Positions 15,308 through 22,320 of a stretch of 22,320 bases of DNA are shown one piece after another. The position numbers were made by a program, and so were the translations under genes. Origin of the DNA: JARDZI01 sp041639705. Its GTDB lineage: Bacteria; Bacillota; Clostridia; Clostridiales; Caloramatoraceae. The stretch's first letter is position 1; each line of letters starts with the position of its first letter. Location: the NCBI GenBank assembly GCA_041639705.1, contig JBEQBT010000020.1, forward strand, positions 1 through 22,320. Reading direction: 5' to 3'. A model generated the notes under the pieces. It saw nothing but the letters and a program-made list of their open reading frames with translations. It was not told the DNA's origin and ran no database searches.

Positions 15308-17197
15308 GTATTTACGTTACATTTTTTTGCTGATCCATATAAAGATGAACTTATTTATTCTGCTGTTTCAAGATATCACTTTTATATTGGAAATATAGAT
15401 TTTAAGGACACTATTGAAGAATGCTTTGGGAAAAGAACAATTGTGCCATCACTTGAGATAGGCAGTCCCATAGAGGATTTAGCAAAGAATATAGGTAGAA
15501 AGTACACAGCAGATTATCTAATAAAAAAACATACCATTTTACCTTATTATATTCCGTTTCTTCCAATTCAAAGGCGGGAAGAAATCATTGAAGAGATTAA
15601 GTATAAGGACTGTAGTGGAATTTATAACAAAATTGGTATTACTGCAGGCAGCATATGCAAAGCAGAAGGAATATATTATTGTCCTATTTGCGCACAAAAT
15701 GACTTAGAAACTAAGGGAGAAGCTTATATCCATAGAGAGCATCAACTTCAGGGCATTTTTTTATGTGTTCACCATGGAGAATTATTAAGAAAGTATAAAA
15801 TAAATAAAAACGCAGTAAGTAGGATTCAGTTTATTAGATTTGAAAAGGATTTACTTGACCTAAAGCCGGAAATTAAAAAAGTTGATAATTATGAAAAAAT
15901 GCTAGCACTTGCCATGGATGCTTACTATTTACTACAAAACGATCTTATGGCTATGGATAAAAAAACTATTCTTAAAAAATATAAAAATCTTCTTGGTGAA
16001 AAGGGATTAACTACTTCAGGTAATAGAATAAAGCAAAGGGAGCTTTATGAAGAATTTATACATTTCTATGGTGAAGAGTTTTTGAAGGTTATGGATTCTA
16101 GCATAGATAATAATGATGAATACAATTGGCTTCGAGTAGTGACTAGAGATTTAAAAAGGACTGTTCATCCAGTGAGGCATTTATTATTTATAAACTTTTT
16201 ATCGGATAATATTGCTGAATTTTTTAATAATGCAAAGAATAACTATAACCCCTTCGGTAATGGGCCTTGGCCGTGTTTAAATAAGATAGCGAAGCATTAC
16301 CGAATGGATGTAGTGAAGGAATTAACTATAACAGATGATTATAAGACAAGGTTACCTGTAGGTACTTTCAGCTGTGATTGCGGCTTTGTATACTCGAGAA
16401 AAGGCCCTGATAAAGAAAGTAGTGATAGATATAGAATAGGAAGAATAAAGAATTTTGGTGGGGTATGGGAGGATAAAATTAAAGAATATTTAAAAGAAAA
16501 TAAATATGGGCTTAGAGAGTTAGCTAGGCTTATGAAGTGTGATCCTAAGACTATATTAAAGTTTGATTATATATTAGGAACAAATATGTTTCAAAATAAC
16601 AGTAGATACATAAAGGATAAGGTATCTGTTGAAGAAACTGATAAATTAACTGATTATAAAAATTGTATTTTAGATAATATGATAAATAATCCTGCAGCAA
16701 TAAGAACTCAAATCAGAAGTATGTGTAAAAAAGAATATATTTTTATCTATCGAAAAGATAAAAAATGGCTTTATGACAAGCTTCCAATAGAAACCAAAAG
16801 AATTAATTATAAACCTCTAGTGGATTGGAAAAAGAGAGATAATGAGCTTTTACTTATTGTAAGAAATAAGTATGAGGAATTAATGAATAATGCTGAACCT
16901 ATAAGAATAACAAAATCCAGTATTGGCAGGGAGATAGGAATAATCGCTGCATTAGAAAAGAACATAGATAAATTACCTAATACTGAGAAATATCTAAATG
17001 AAATAATTGAGGCAGTAGAGGAGTTTCAAATCAGAAGATGTAAAAAAATAATTAACAATAAAATAGAAAAAGGTGAACCATTAAAGATGTGGCAAATACA
17101 AAGGATAGCTGGAATTAGAAGTGAAGCTTTTGAAAAGATAAAAGCTATGGTATTGGAATATATTGATTCACAAAATAACAGGAGGATATATGAGTAA
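15304..17197 (+). CDS. tnsD: TnsD/TniQ target selector, frame break near the 5' end
   Basis: This protein should bind the 3' end of glmS and recruit TnsC. From the ATG at 15304 the frame reads MSIYVTFFC then stops; removing one T from the T7 run at 15322-15328 gives MSIYVTFFADPYKDELIYS and joins the long ORF, about 630 residues in all. FFADPYKDELIYS is the typical TniQ N-terminus. A zinc finger follows (CPIC, then REHQLQGIFLCVHH, about 15680-15790), and a second cysteine pair, SCDCGFVY, is near 16370. The long C-terminal region is as in glmS-targeting TnsD proteins. Without a frame correction only a GTG start at 15443 lacking a ribosome binding site is available, which loses the conserved N-terminus. 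It may be a slippage-expressed gene, a recent pseudogene or a homopolymer sequencing error. Confidence 0.82.
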
Positions 17198-17252
17198 GGA
17201 AGCAGTTATAATGAGAAAATGGCTTTTGAAAAAGGAGAGAAGGTATAGTTAA
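17190..17252 (+). CDS. 20-residue ORF overlapping the tniQ end
   Basis: AGGAGG (17180-17185) precedes an ATG that overlaps the last codons of tniQ in another frame and encodes MSKEAVIMRKWLLKKERRYS. Position and ribosome binding site suggest the start of a former fifth operon gene cut short before the internal transposon end, or a meaningless short frame. I do not recognise the product. Confidence 0.2.
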   Translation: MSKEAVIMRKWLLKKERRYS

Positions 17253-17333
17253 CCTGGATTGGAGCACTCTCAAAATTATAACCTAGTATTCTATGAAGGC
17301 ACATTGAATATTTTATGAAATGTCCTAAGAGAT

Positions 17334-17463
17334 AATTAAAATTTTTATAAAAAATGCTAGGAGCTAAATTTGGATCAAACTATTTTCAAAAATTAGCTCT
17401 TTTACTTTACAGAATATCAATTATTTGAGAAATAATTTTATCAAACTTTTTTATAAACCTACA
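17334..17463 (+). repeat. Internal copy of the distal transposon end
   Basis: Two clear TnsB-type sites in distal orientation, GATCAAACTATTTTCAAAAA (17373-17392) and TATCAAACTTTTTTATAAAC (17439-17458), plus a degenerate third near 17334-17353. The spacing of the two outer sites (66) matches that of the true distal end (67), and the sequence between is also similar. The copy ends ...ACA at 17461-17463, 11 bases after its T6 block, as at the real terminus. The next five bases, GTTGT, are not the target duplication. Confidence 0.75.
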
Positions 17464-17619
17464 GTTGTTATTGTCATATAATATAATATGTATGTCATAA
17501 GTTCTAAATTGGTGTGTCATAGACAAGTTAATGAATATGTACAAAAGTTGTAAACCGAAAGTAAAGTTATAGACTAAAAATAATATAATAAACTATTAGG
17601 TGATTAAATAATTAATAAG

Positions 17620-17664
17620 GTCATGGCTAATTAAGGTAAAATCTTCGATTAGCTATGACTCTTT
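17620..17664 (+). terminator. Hairpin, possible terminator
   Basis: A 12-bp stem with one G-U pair (17620-17631 with 17648-17659, 16-base loop) is followed by TCTTTT. The large loop and short T run make it a weak terminator. It lies 157 bases beyond the internal transposon end. Confidence 0.4.
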
Positions 17665-17834
17665 TGCTTATGGATTATAATTAATATTGTTGGTTCGAGA
17701 TAGTAAAGTCATTAAAAATATAACAATGCCGTTAAAGACTTTTAACAACAAAATTAGTAAATGTCCATTCAATGAACGCAGATGTATAACATTAAAAATC
17801 TCTGCCCAAGCAAAATAAACCTTGCCTGGAAATG

Positions 17835-17878
17835 AAGGAAATACAGGAATTTTTCTCTGTATTCCTTAGTTTTTTATT
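17835..17878 (+). terminator. Intrinsic terminator in the gene-poor region
   Basis: An 11-bp stem with one bulged A (17835-17846 with 17857-17867) is followed by AGTTTTTTATTT. Its form is good and it reads in the plus direction, implying that something upstream within 17464-17835 is transcribed, although no gene there is convincing. Confidence 0.65.
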
Positions 17879-18905
17879 TAAGTTTATTGTTGGGAAAATT
17901 AAGAGAATAATTAGGCAAAAATAAGAGTTTTCTAAAATGTAAGCTAGGTAGAATGGCAGAATGGCAGAATACTTAATCCTTTTGCCTACTCATTTATTTA
18001 ATTCTGAAGAATTCTCGAATAAACGCAAGGCTCTGGACAGACTTTATTAAAAATTTGACATAGGGGTAAACCCTCTTTTCACATAGGGGGGGTTAATATA
18101 TCTAAGTTGTATGAAAGATTTTCTTCGTTAATGTATTGAGTCAGTTGTAGATTTCAATAAAATAACTTCAAGATAATTAGTTCAAAAACACATTATTAAT
18201 AGGTTTCAAAGGTATAAAAGTAAAATTTTATAGAATAAGAAAAGAGATAAGAAAATTGGCATAAACGTTCATAAAAATGATTGAGAGGACTTTTAAAACA
18301 AGATCTGCTAACCTCTTCTCCTTTTTTGGGATATTTACATCCTAAACACGGACCTACTTTATTTTTAGAATTACTTATTCATTAGGTAAATAAAGTTTAT
18401 TTTTGATTGCTTTTTTATCTCGAAGGAAATAGGATGATGTTTTTTAAGGTTTGAGATGGGGAATGAAACAAGTTTACTCTTTATGGATTCTAAATTTATA
18501 ACATAAAAATAATATTCTGGAAAATTATGAAGGAAATAGACATGATATGTAGAATTAATTTATAAAACCAAAATTATTATGATTACTCAGATAATGCTGA
18601 GATCACAATTGCTTAATTTAGAGGTGGTTATTGTAATCAATGTCATTATAGGAAGATATAAGTTTGAATTAATTGATAATTATTTAATTATAATGGTGAT
18701 ATTAATATGTTTGATTCTAATTAAAAAATAAATTTTATAAATTACAAACTCTATGTTTAAATAAAAAGCTAATATACAATGAGCATTATTTAGATAATTA
18801 AAGATATATGAACAATATGATACGTCTACAGTAGGTAAGTATACTTTCTATGATTAAATAATTGTTTAAATAAATAAATTACTTATGAAAAGAGGGTGTA
18901 AATAA

Positions 18906-21404
18906 ATGTATTCAAGATGGAGAAAAATTGATTTGCATATTCATACTGACATGTCGAAAGAAACCAAAGAAAATGACTATCAAGGGATTTTTGATATAGA
19001 TGTCCTATACCAAAAACTATTGGAAAATAATATTGACATGATTTCTTTTACTGACCATAACATTATCAATATTGATGCCTATAATGGAATCAACAAAAAG
19101 GATATTGCAGTTTTGGTTGGCGTTGAACTGGATGTTGCAATATCAGAAGAAGATTTAGAAAAATACATAAATAAACTTAATGGTGTTAATAATGGCTTAA
19201 AAATTGACATCAAACCTTTTCATCTATTACTAATATTTAAATCTCAGGAATTTAAAAAGCTTTCAAATGATTTGGAAGCTATGTATGGAAAGATTAGCAC
19301 AGATATTTTCGAGTCTAAGCTTGATTTAGTTTCAAAGAAAAAATTAAGGGTAACTACTTTTAAATATATTGTTGAAGCCTTTAAAAATGAAGATTACTTT
19401 TTAATTGCTCATGGAGATAAAGACAAAAGTATTATTAATCCATATAAAAATTCTGGCAAATTATCAGAAGCTCAATCCGAGATATTAATGGGTGAAATAT
19501 CTGCTGTTGAAATGAAGAGTAAAAATAAAATGGCTCATGCTATCAATATTTATAATGAAGAATTTAGAAAGCTGGTATCTTCAGACTTTGAAGCAGAGCA
19601 GCCAACTTCTTATGTAGTTTTCTCTGACAATCATAACTGTTATGAATACAAATGTCATAGGTATTGTACGTGGGTTAAAGGGGCACTAGATTATGAAACT
19701 TTGAGAATAGCTTTTTCAGACCCTGAAAGTAGAATTCATACAGATGAAGTAGAACCAACACATTCCCCATATTTTGTTGACAAAATATTTCTTAAACTAA
19801 AAAATGGTGATTCTGAAGAAATAAACTTATCACCATACCTAAATGTAATCATTGGCGGAAGAGCCTCTGGAAAGAGTCTTCTTTTTAACTCATTAATTGA
19901 TTTGAATCAAGATTTTATGTCAGAAGATAAAAAAATTTTTGAAGAGTATTATGAAAAAATGGTAGATAAAGGAGAAACTAAGATAAAATTAAATATAGGT
20001 GGTTATGAGAGTTTCACAAGCATAAAAGGAGAAGCATATTATCAAGAAAAGATAATTGACTTATTTAAGCAGGATAGTGATTTGAAAGACAAACTAAGTG
20101 AGTTTTTTGAAGACTTTAATGAAATTGAAGTCCAAAATGAAGAAAAACAAATTGAAGATTTATTTAAAGGTATGGTAAAAAATTACGGTAGTTATTATGA
20201 AAAAAGAAGCAAAATTGAAAAGGGGTGTAGGCTTCAACTTATTAAAAATAGTATTAAAACTTCAAATAAATGCTTTGAAATTAACGAATCAGAACTTAAA
20301 ACTAAGTATGAAATTAAATATTTCTCAGAGATATTCAATAAAATCAACACTATTAAAGAAGAATTGAAGGAGATTAATGAAATTGAATTCATGAATGAGA
20401 AATTATTTAATAAAGATGACTTATGTGTTTTGAAAAACGCAACTGATTTATTAGAGCAAAAGTGTAATATAATTGAATTTAATAAGAATAAGACAAAAAA
20501 TAGAACTTTATTTTTTGATAAAGTAAAAGATATTTATGAAGATTATTTAAAAAAAGATTTGGATACCGAAAAGCAAAGTATCGAGATATCTAAAATGACT
20601 TTAAATAATGATTTAGAAGATTATAAGAAATTTATGATTTCAAAATTGCAGCTTAAAAAAGCCTGTAATTTAATTGAAAAATTGGACAAAAAGGTTGAGG
20701 ATAAAAGAGTAGAAAAAGAGAGATATATTTTTGTTACCAAGCTTAATTTTAAAATAAATAAGAATAAAATTATAGAAAATTTATTTGAAAGCTCTGTTCT
20801 AAACTACGATAGAAATAAAAGTATTTACCAGAATATGGTGAACATGGCAGATCCTTTTTGTGAGGTAAGAATGAAGAACAAGACGGGATTAGAAGGTAAA
20901 AAAATGGAAAGCTTCAAAAAGAAGGTCTATGAATTTGTAGATAGTTGTAAGAGTAGAAAAAAGTATGAGATTCTCGAAAAAGGTAACAGTCCTGGTGATA
21001 CCCCTGTAAGTACCGCAACAACTTCACAAGGACGAAAAGCTTCTATTTTTCTAGATATAAAACTAAATAGTTTTTTGGATAAAAATGCAAAACATGTTTT
21101 GATGATTGATCAAATTGAGGATAATATTGACAATAAATATATTAGTGAAAATCTAGTAAATTTGATAAGAAAGCTTAAGAAGAAAATGCAAATTATATTG
21201 GTTACTCATAATCCGAGTATAGCAATTTATGGTGACGCTGAAAACATTATAATTGCTGAAAACAATGATAATATAATAACCTACAAGCAGGGTGGATTAG
21301 AAAATGCAGAAATAAGGAAAGAAGCCTGTAAGATACTAGATGGTGGAGATATAGCTTTTAAAAACAGGATGGACAAATATAATATTGAGAAGTTAAAAAA
21401 TTAA
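18906..21404 (+). CDS. PHP-domain / SMC-like ATPase (TrlF-like), transposon cargo
   Basis: An 832-residue two-part protein. Residues 1-250 form a PHP metallo-hydrolase: HxH at H11/H13, TDHN at D50-H51, GVE at E74, AHGD at H169 and a final DxH at D241/H243, so all expected metal ligands are present. PHP domains hydrolyse phosphoesters, as in polymerase exonucleases. An ABC/SMC-type ATPase follows: Walker A GGRASGKS (317-324), a lysine/glutamate-rich middle likely to be coiled coil (about 350-690), signature SQGRK (707-711), Walker B VLMIDQIED with D735, and H-loop THNPS at H768. The layout recalls proteins that pipelines name TrlF and defence nucleases pairing an SMC-like ATPase with a nuclease. 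AGAGGGTG lies 7 bases before the ATG. A small gene follows at once. Confidence 0.85.
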   Translation: MYSRWRKIDLHIHTDMSKETKENDYQGIFDIDVLYQKLLENNIDMISFTDHNIINIDAYNGINKKDIAVLVGVELDVAISEEDLEKYINKLNGVNNGLKIDIKPFHLLLIFKSQEFKKLSNDLEAMYGKISTDIFESKLDLVSKKKLRVTTFKYIVEAFKNEDYFLIAHGDKDKSIINPYKNSGKLSEAQSEILMGEISAVEMKSKNKMAHAINIYNEEFRKLVSSDFEAEQPTSYVVFSDNHNCYEYKCHRYCTWVKGALDYETLRIAFSDPESRIHTDEVEPTHSPYFVDKIFLKLKNGDSEEINLSPYLNVIIGGRASGKSLLFNSLIDLNQDFMSEDKKIFEEYYEKMVDKGETKIKLNIGGYESFTSIKGEAYYQEKIIDLFKQDSDLKDKLSEFFEDFNEIEVQNEEKQIEDLFKGMVKNYGSYYEKRSKIEKGCRLQLIKNSIKTSNKCFEINESELKTKYEIKYFSEIFNKINTIKEELKEINEIEFMNEKLFNKDDLCVLKNATDLLEQKCNIIEFNKNKTKNRTLFFDKVKDIYEDYLKKDLDTEKQSIEISKMTLNNDLEDYKKFMISKLQLKKACNLIEKLDKKVEDKRVEKERYIFVTKLNFKINKNKIIENLFESSVLNYDRNKSIYQNMVNMADPFCEVRMKNKTGLEGKKMESFKKKVYEFVDSCKSRKKYEILEKGNSPGDTPVSTATTSQGRKASIFLDIKLNSFLDKNAKHVLMIDQIEDNIDNKYISENLVNLIRKLKKKMQIILVTHNPSIAIYGDAENIIIAENNDNIITYKQGGLENAEIRKEACKILDGGDIAFKNRMDKYNIEKLKN

Positions 21405-21418
21405 GGGGGATGCTGTAT

Positions 21419-21712
21419 ATGGAAATAAAGTTTGATACTAGTAACAATTGTGTGGAAGTAGTATTTAATGATTCAAAATTAAATATTTTATTTGATTTAA
21501 ATAATGAGGTAAAGCTTACCGATTTTATTAAATCCATAAGTGAGTTGGATTGTAAAATTTCAATTAGTCCTGAAAGTTATGATGATTTTGCGGGTGGTAA
21601 AGAACCATCAAATAAAGAAGCCTATAAACTTATTGAATATTTATATAAAATAGTAGAATCATTCAATGAAAGTTACCAAACTATTTATGGCAATGAAGAA
21701 CTTAGTTCATAA
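21419..21712 (+). CDS. Small acidic partner protein of the PHP-ATPase
   Basis: A 97-residue protein starting MEIKFD. The ATG at 21410 is in frame but abuts the AAGGGGG ribosome binding site (21403-21409), whereas the ATG at 21419 has a spacing of 9, so the latter is chosen. Composition is acidic, with an N-terminal strand-rich part and a C-terminal helix (residues about 70-92). No signal peptide, membrane segment or known motif is visible. The gene begins 14 bases after the ATPase stop, so the two are co-transcribed and probably act together; the small protein may be a regulator, adaptor or inhibitor. I do not recognise the family. Confidence 0.75.
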   Translation: MEIKFDTSNNCVEVVFNDSKLNILFDLNNEVKLTDFIKSISELDCKISISPESYDDFAGGKEPSNKEAYKLIEYLYKIVESFNESYQTIYGNEELSS

Positions 21713-21907
21713 AAAATATAAGATATGGTCTAATATCAATTTGAAAGAATGATAAATACAAATTTATGATATAAAACTTGCAAACTGAGAAATAATATCT
21801 GATTTAATTACTTTTTTCTGTTAATGATTCTTTAGATGATAATTGGGATAAAAGATGGTGCAACTTAGAGCAAGAATGATAGATGTAGTGTTTAGACACT
21901 TCAAAAT
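21713..21907 (+). other. Intergenic tail of the cargo arm
   Basis: 195 AT-rich bases between the last cargo gene and the distal transposon end. I see no ORF with a ribosome binding site and no clear hairpin terminator. Confidence 0.4.
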
Positions 21908-22054
21908 GATCAAACTTTTTTACAAAAATAAAATAACCTTAAATACTAAAGGACTAAATTTTAATCAAATTTTTTTCAAAAATCAGTTCTTTTTATTCAC
22001 CAAAAGATAAGTTTTATAGAGTACATTTTGATCAAACTTTTTTCCAAAACAACA
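21908..22054 (+). repeat. Distal transposon end with three dispersed TnsB sites
   Basis: Sites at 21908-21927 (GATCAAACTTTTTTACAAAA), 21963-21982 (AATCAAATTTTTTTCAAAAA) and 22030-22049 (GATCAAACTTTTTTCCAAAA) are spaced 55 and 67 bases apart and are inverted relative to the glmS-proximal units. The terminus is ACA at 22052-22054. This corresponds to the Tn7 left end, which also has three separated sites. Confidence 0.88.
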
Positions 22055-22059
22055 CCTGA
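22055..22059. repeat. Target site duplication CCTGA (distal side)
   Basis: The second copy of the five bases found before the glmS-proximal terminus. It is directly followed by the relic end of another Tn7-like element, so the insertion took place at the edge of that older element. Confidence 0.85.
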
Positions 22060-22200
22060 TATAGCTTTATAAAAAAGTTTGATAAAAGAATAAAAAAAGG
22101 AAATGCTATATTTGAGGATGTAGTATAAAAATATAAAATAAATATTAGGATGTTAATGCTGTACATTCTCATTGAAGGTGAGAGTGTGCAGTTTTTTTGT
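22060..22200 (+). mobile_element. Relic tnsA-proximal end and leader of a second Tn7-like element
   Basis: Collinear with 10357-10561: TATAGCTTTATAAAAAAGTT corresponds to TGTAACTTTATAAAAAAGTT, then the promoter/operator motif (22102-22127) and the terminator hairpin (stem 22159-22171 with 22179-22191, loop TTGAAGG) recur in order. Differences: the terminal TGT is TAT, and only one 20-bp TnsB-type site remains where the complete element has four, as if units had been lost by recombination between repeats. No tnsA follows inside the window, because an IS begins. Confidence 0.75.
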
Positions 22201-22204
22201 GTAA

Positions 22205-22320
22205 CGAATACCACGGGCTATGCCCGTGGTTCCAAAAGGCTTTTAGCTATGAGTGGAAAAAAATAACCTCCTTTGATAAAATAAATGCAGGTTCGCCAAC
22301 CGCATTAAATACAAAGGAGG
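22205..22320 (+). mobile_element. Left end of an IS200/IS605-family insertion sequence, partial
   Basis: A perfect hairpin ACCACGGGC/GCCCGTGGT (22210-22230, 3-base loop) is of the kind recognised by Y1 transposases near the ends of this family. Further in, CCTCCTTTG (22267-22275) pairs perfectly with CAAAGGAGG (22312-22320), enclosing a second hairpin (ATGC-A-GGTT with AACCGCAT). The latter arm is a Shine-Dalgarno that ends exactly at the window edge, so tnpA should begin just beyond. A sequestered Shine-Dalgarno is a known control of IS200 transposase. The outer boundary is approximate. Confidence 0.6.

Larger units (their letters stand above)
17464..18905 (+). other. Gene-poor cargo region of about 1.4 kb
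   Basis: No ORF of 60 codons or more and no recognisable gene, very AT-rich. It contains two hairpins (listed separately), an unsupported 30-codon frame at 17726-17818 with a CPFNERRC motif, a 35-codon frame at 18624-18731 with a hydrophobic C-terminus but no convincing start, the tandem AATGGCAG pair near 17953-17968, and a direct repeat ACATAGGGG at 18058 and 18081. It may be decayed cargo, an untranslated RNA region or both. Confidence 0.5.
10357..22054 (+). mobile_element. Tn7-like transposon inserted at glmS
   Basis: An 11,698-bp element with termini TGT...ACA, each exactly 11 bases from the terminus to the AAAAAA/TTTTTT block of the outermost TnsB-type site, flanked by a CCTGA duplication. 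It carries tnsA, tnsB, tnsC and tniQ/tnsD, all pointing away from glmS as in Tn7, and lacks a recognisable tnsE. The glmS-proximal end has four abutting sites and the distal end three dispersed ones, the same asymmetry as the Tn7 right and left ends. An internal copy of the distal end lies after tniQ. Cargo is the PHP-ATPase pair. Whether the element is active depends on the tniQ frame problem at its 5' end. Confidence 0.93.

Noticed and set aside
17530..17670. Third tnsA-proximal transposon end after the internal distal end
   Set aside because: Only AAAAGTTG plus AACCG and a following hairpin resemble it; there is no TGT at the correct distance, no AAAAAAGTT block and no promoter motif, so it is mentioned only as a possibility.
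17726..17818. 30-codon ORF with two cysteines (CPFNERRC) ahead of a terminator
   Set aside because: No Shine-Dalgarno before the ATG and no recognisable family; too short to claim as a gene.
18624..18731. 35-codon ORF with hydrophobic C-terminus, resembling a small membrane toxin
   Set aside because: Needs a GTG start without a ribosome binding site, and the hydrophobic run may simply reflect AT-rich codons.
10357..22054. CRISPR array or Cas genes within the Tn7-like element
   Set aside because: No regularly spaced direct repeats with unique spacers and no Cas-like ORF; the element has a long TnsD-type selector instead.
22032..22214. Minus-strand ORF of 60 codons
   Set aside because: Spans the transposon terminus, target duplication and relic leader; no ribosome binding site, composition from AT-rich repeats.

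Overview
The window reads as a chromosomal segment of a low-GC Firmicute, most likely Clostridium or a close relative. The DNA is A+T-rich, ribosome binding sites are strong GGAGG types, and it carries a SAM-I riboswitch, a glmS ribozyme and a YhbD/bactofilin locus. Names rest on motifs and remembered family features; no database search was run.

Bases 1-6380: the minus strand carries a methionine importer operon (metN, metI, start of metQ) behind a near-consensus promoter and a SAM-I riboswitch with a matching terminator. Divergent from it, on the plus strand, is an apparent operon: a bactofilin-like repeat protein, a YhbD-like DUF4004 protein, a 25-codon ORF that looks like a bactofilin vestige, and a three-gene ABC-2 exporter (ATPase plus two permeases), closed by a long hairpin.

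Bases 6380-10332: amino-sugar synthesis. glmM is followed by a terminator and then glmS. The glmS leader is elaborate: a promoter, a candidate three-helix RNA, an 11-codon mini-ORF whose stop codon lies one base before the ribozyme cleavage site, the glmS ribozyme, and a segment with two mutually exclusive pairings in front of the Shine-Dalgarno.

Bases 10357-22054: a complete Tn7-like transposon of 11,698 bp in the classical attTn7 position, 24 bases after the glmS stop codon. It has TGT/ACA termini, a 5-bp target duplication (CCTGA), four abutting 20-bp TnsB-type sites at the glmS-proximal end (Tn7 right-end architecture) and three dispersed inverted sites at the distal end. It encodes TnsA, TnsB with an intact D290-D378-E413 triad, TnsC and a TnsD/TniQ selector whose 5' end is out of frame at a run of seven T. 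A second, internal copy of the distal end directly after tniQ suggests that the element was once about 7.1 kb and later gained a cargo arm. That arm holds about 1.4 kb without a recognisable gene and then a two-gene unit: an 832-residue PHP-domain/SMC-like ATPase and a 97-residue partner. This pair is the best candidate for an undescribed system, probably genome defence.

Bases 22055-22320: immediately after the target duplication lies a degraded copy of the tnsA-proximal end and leader of a second Tn7-like element, so attTn7 was occupied at least twice. That relic is interrupted by the start of an IS200/IS605-type insertion sequence, whose Shine-Dalgarno hairpin runs to the last base of the window.
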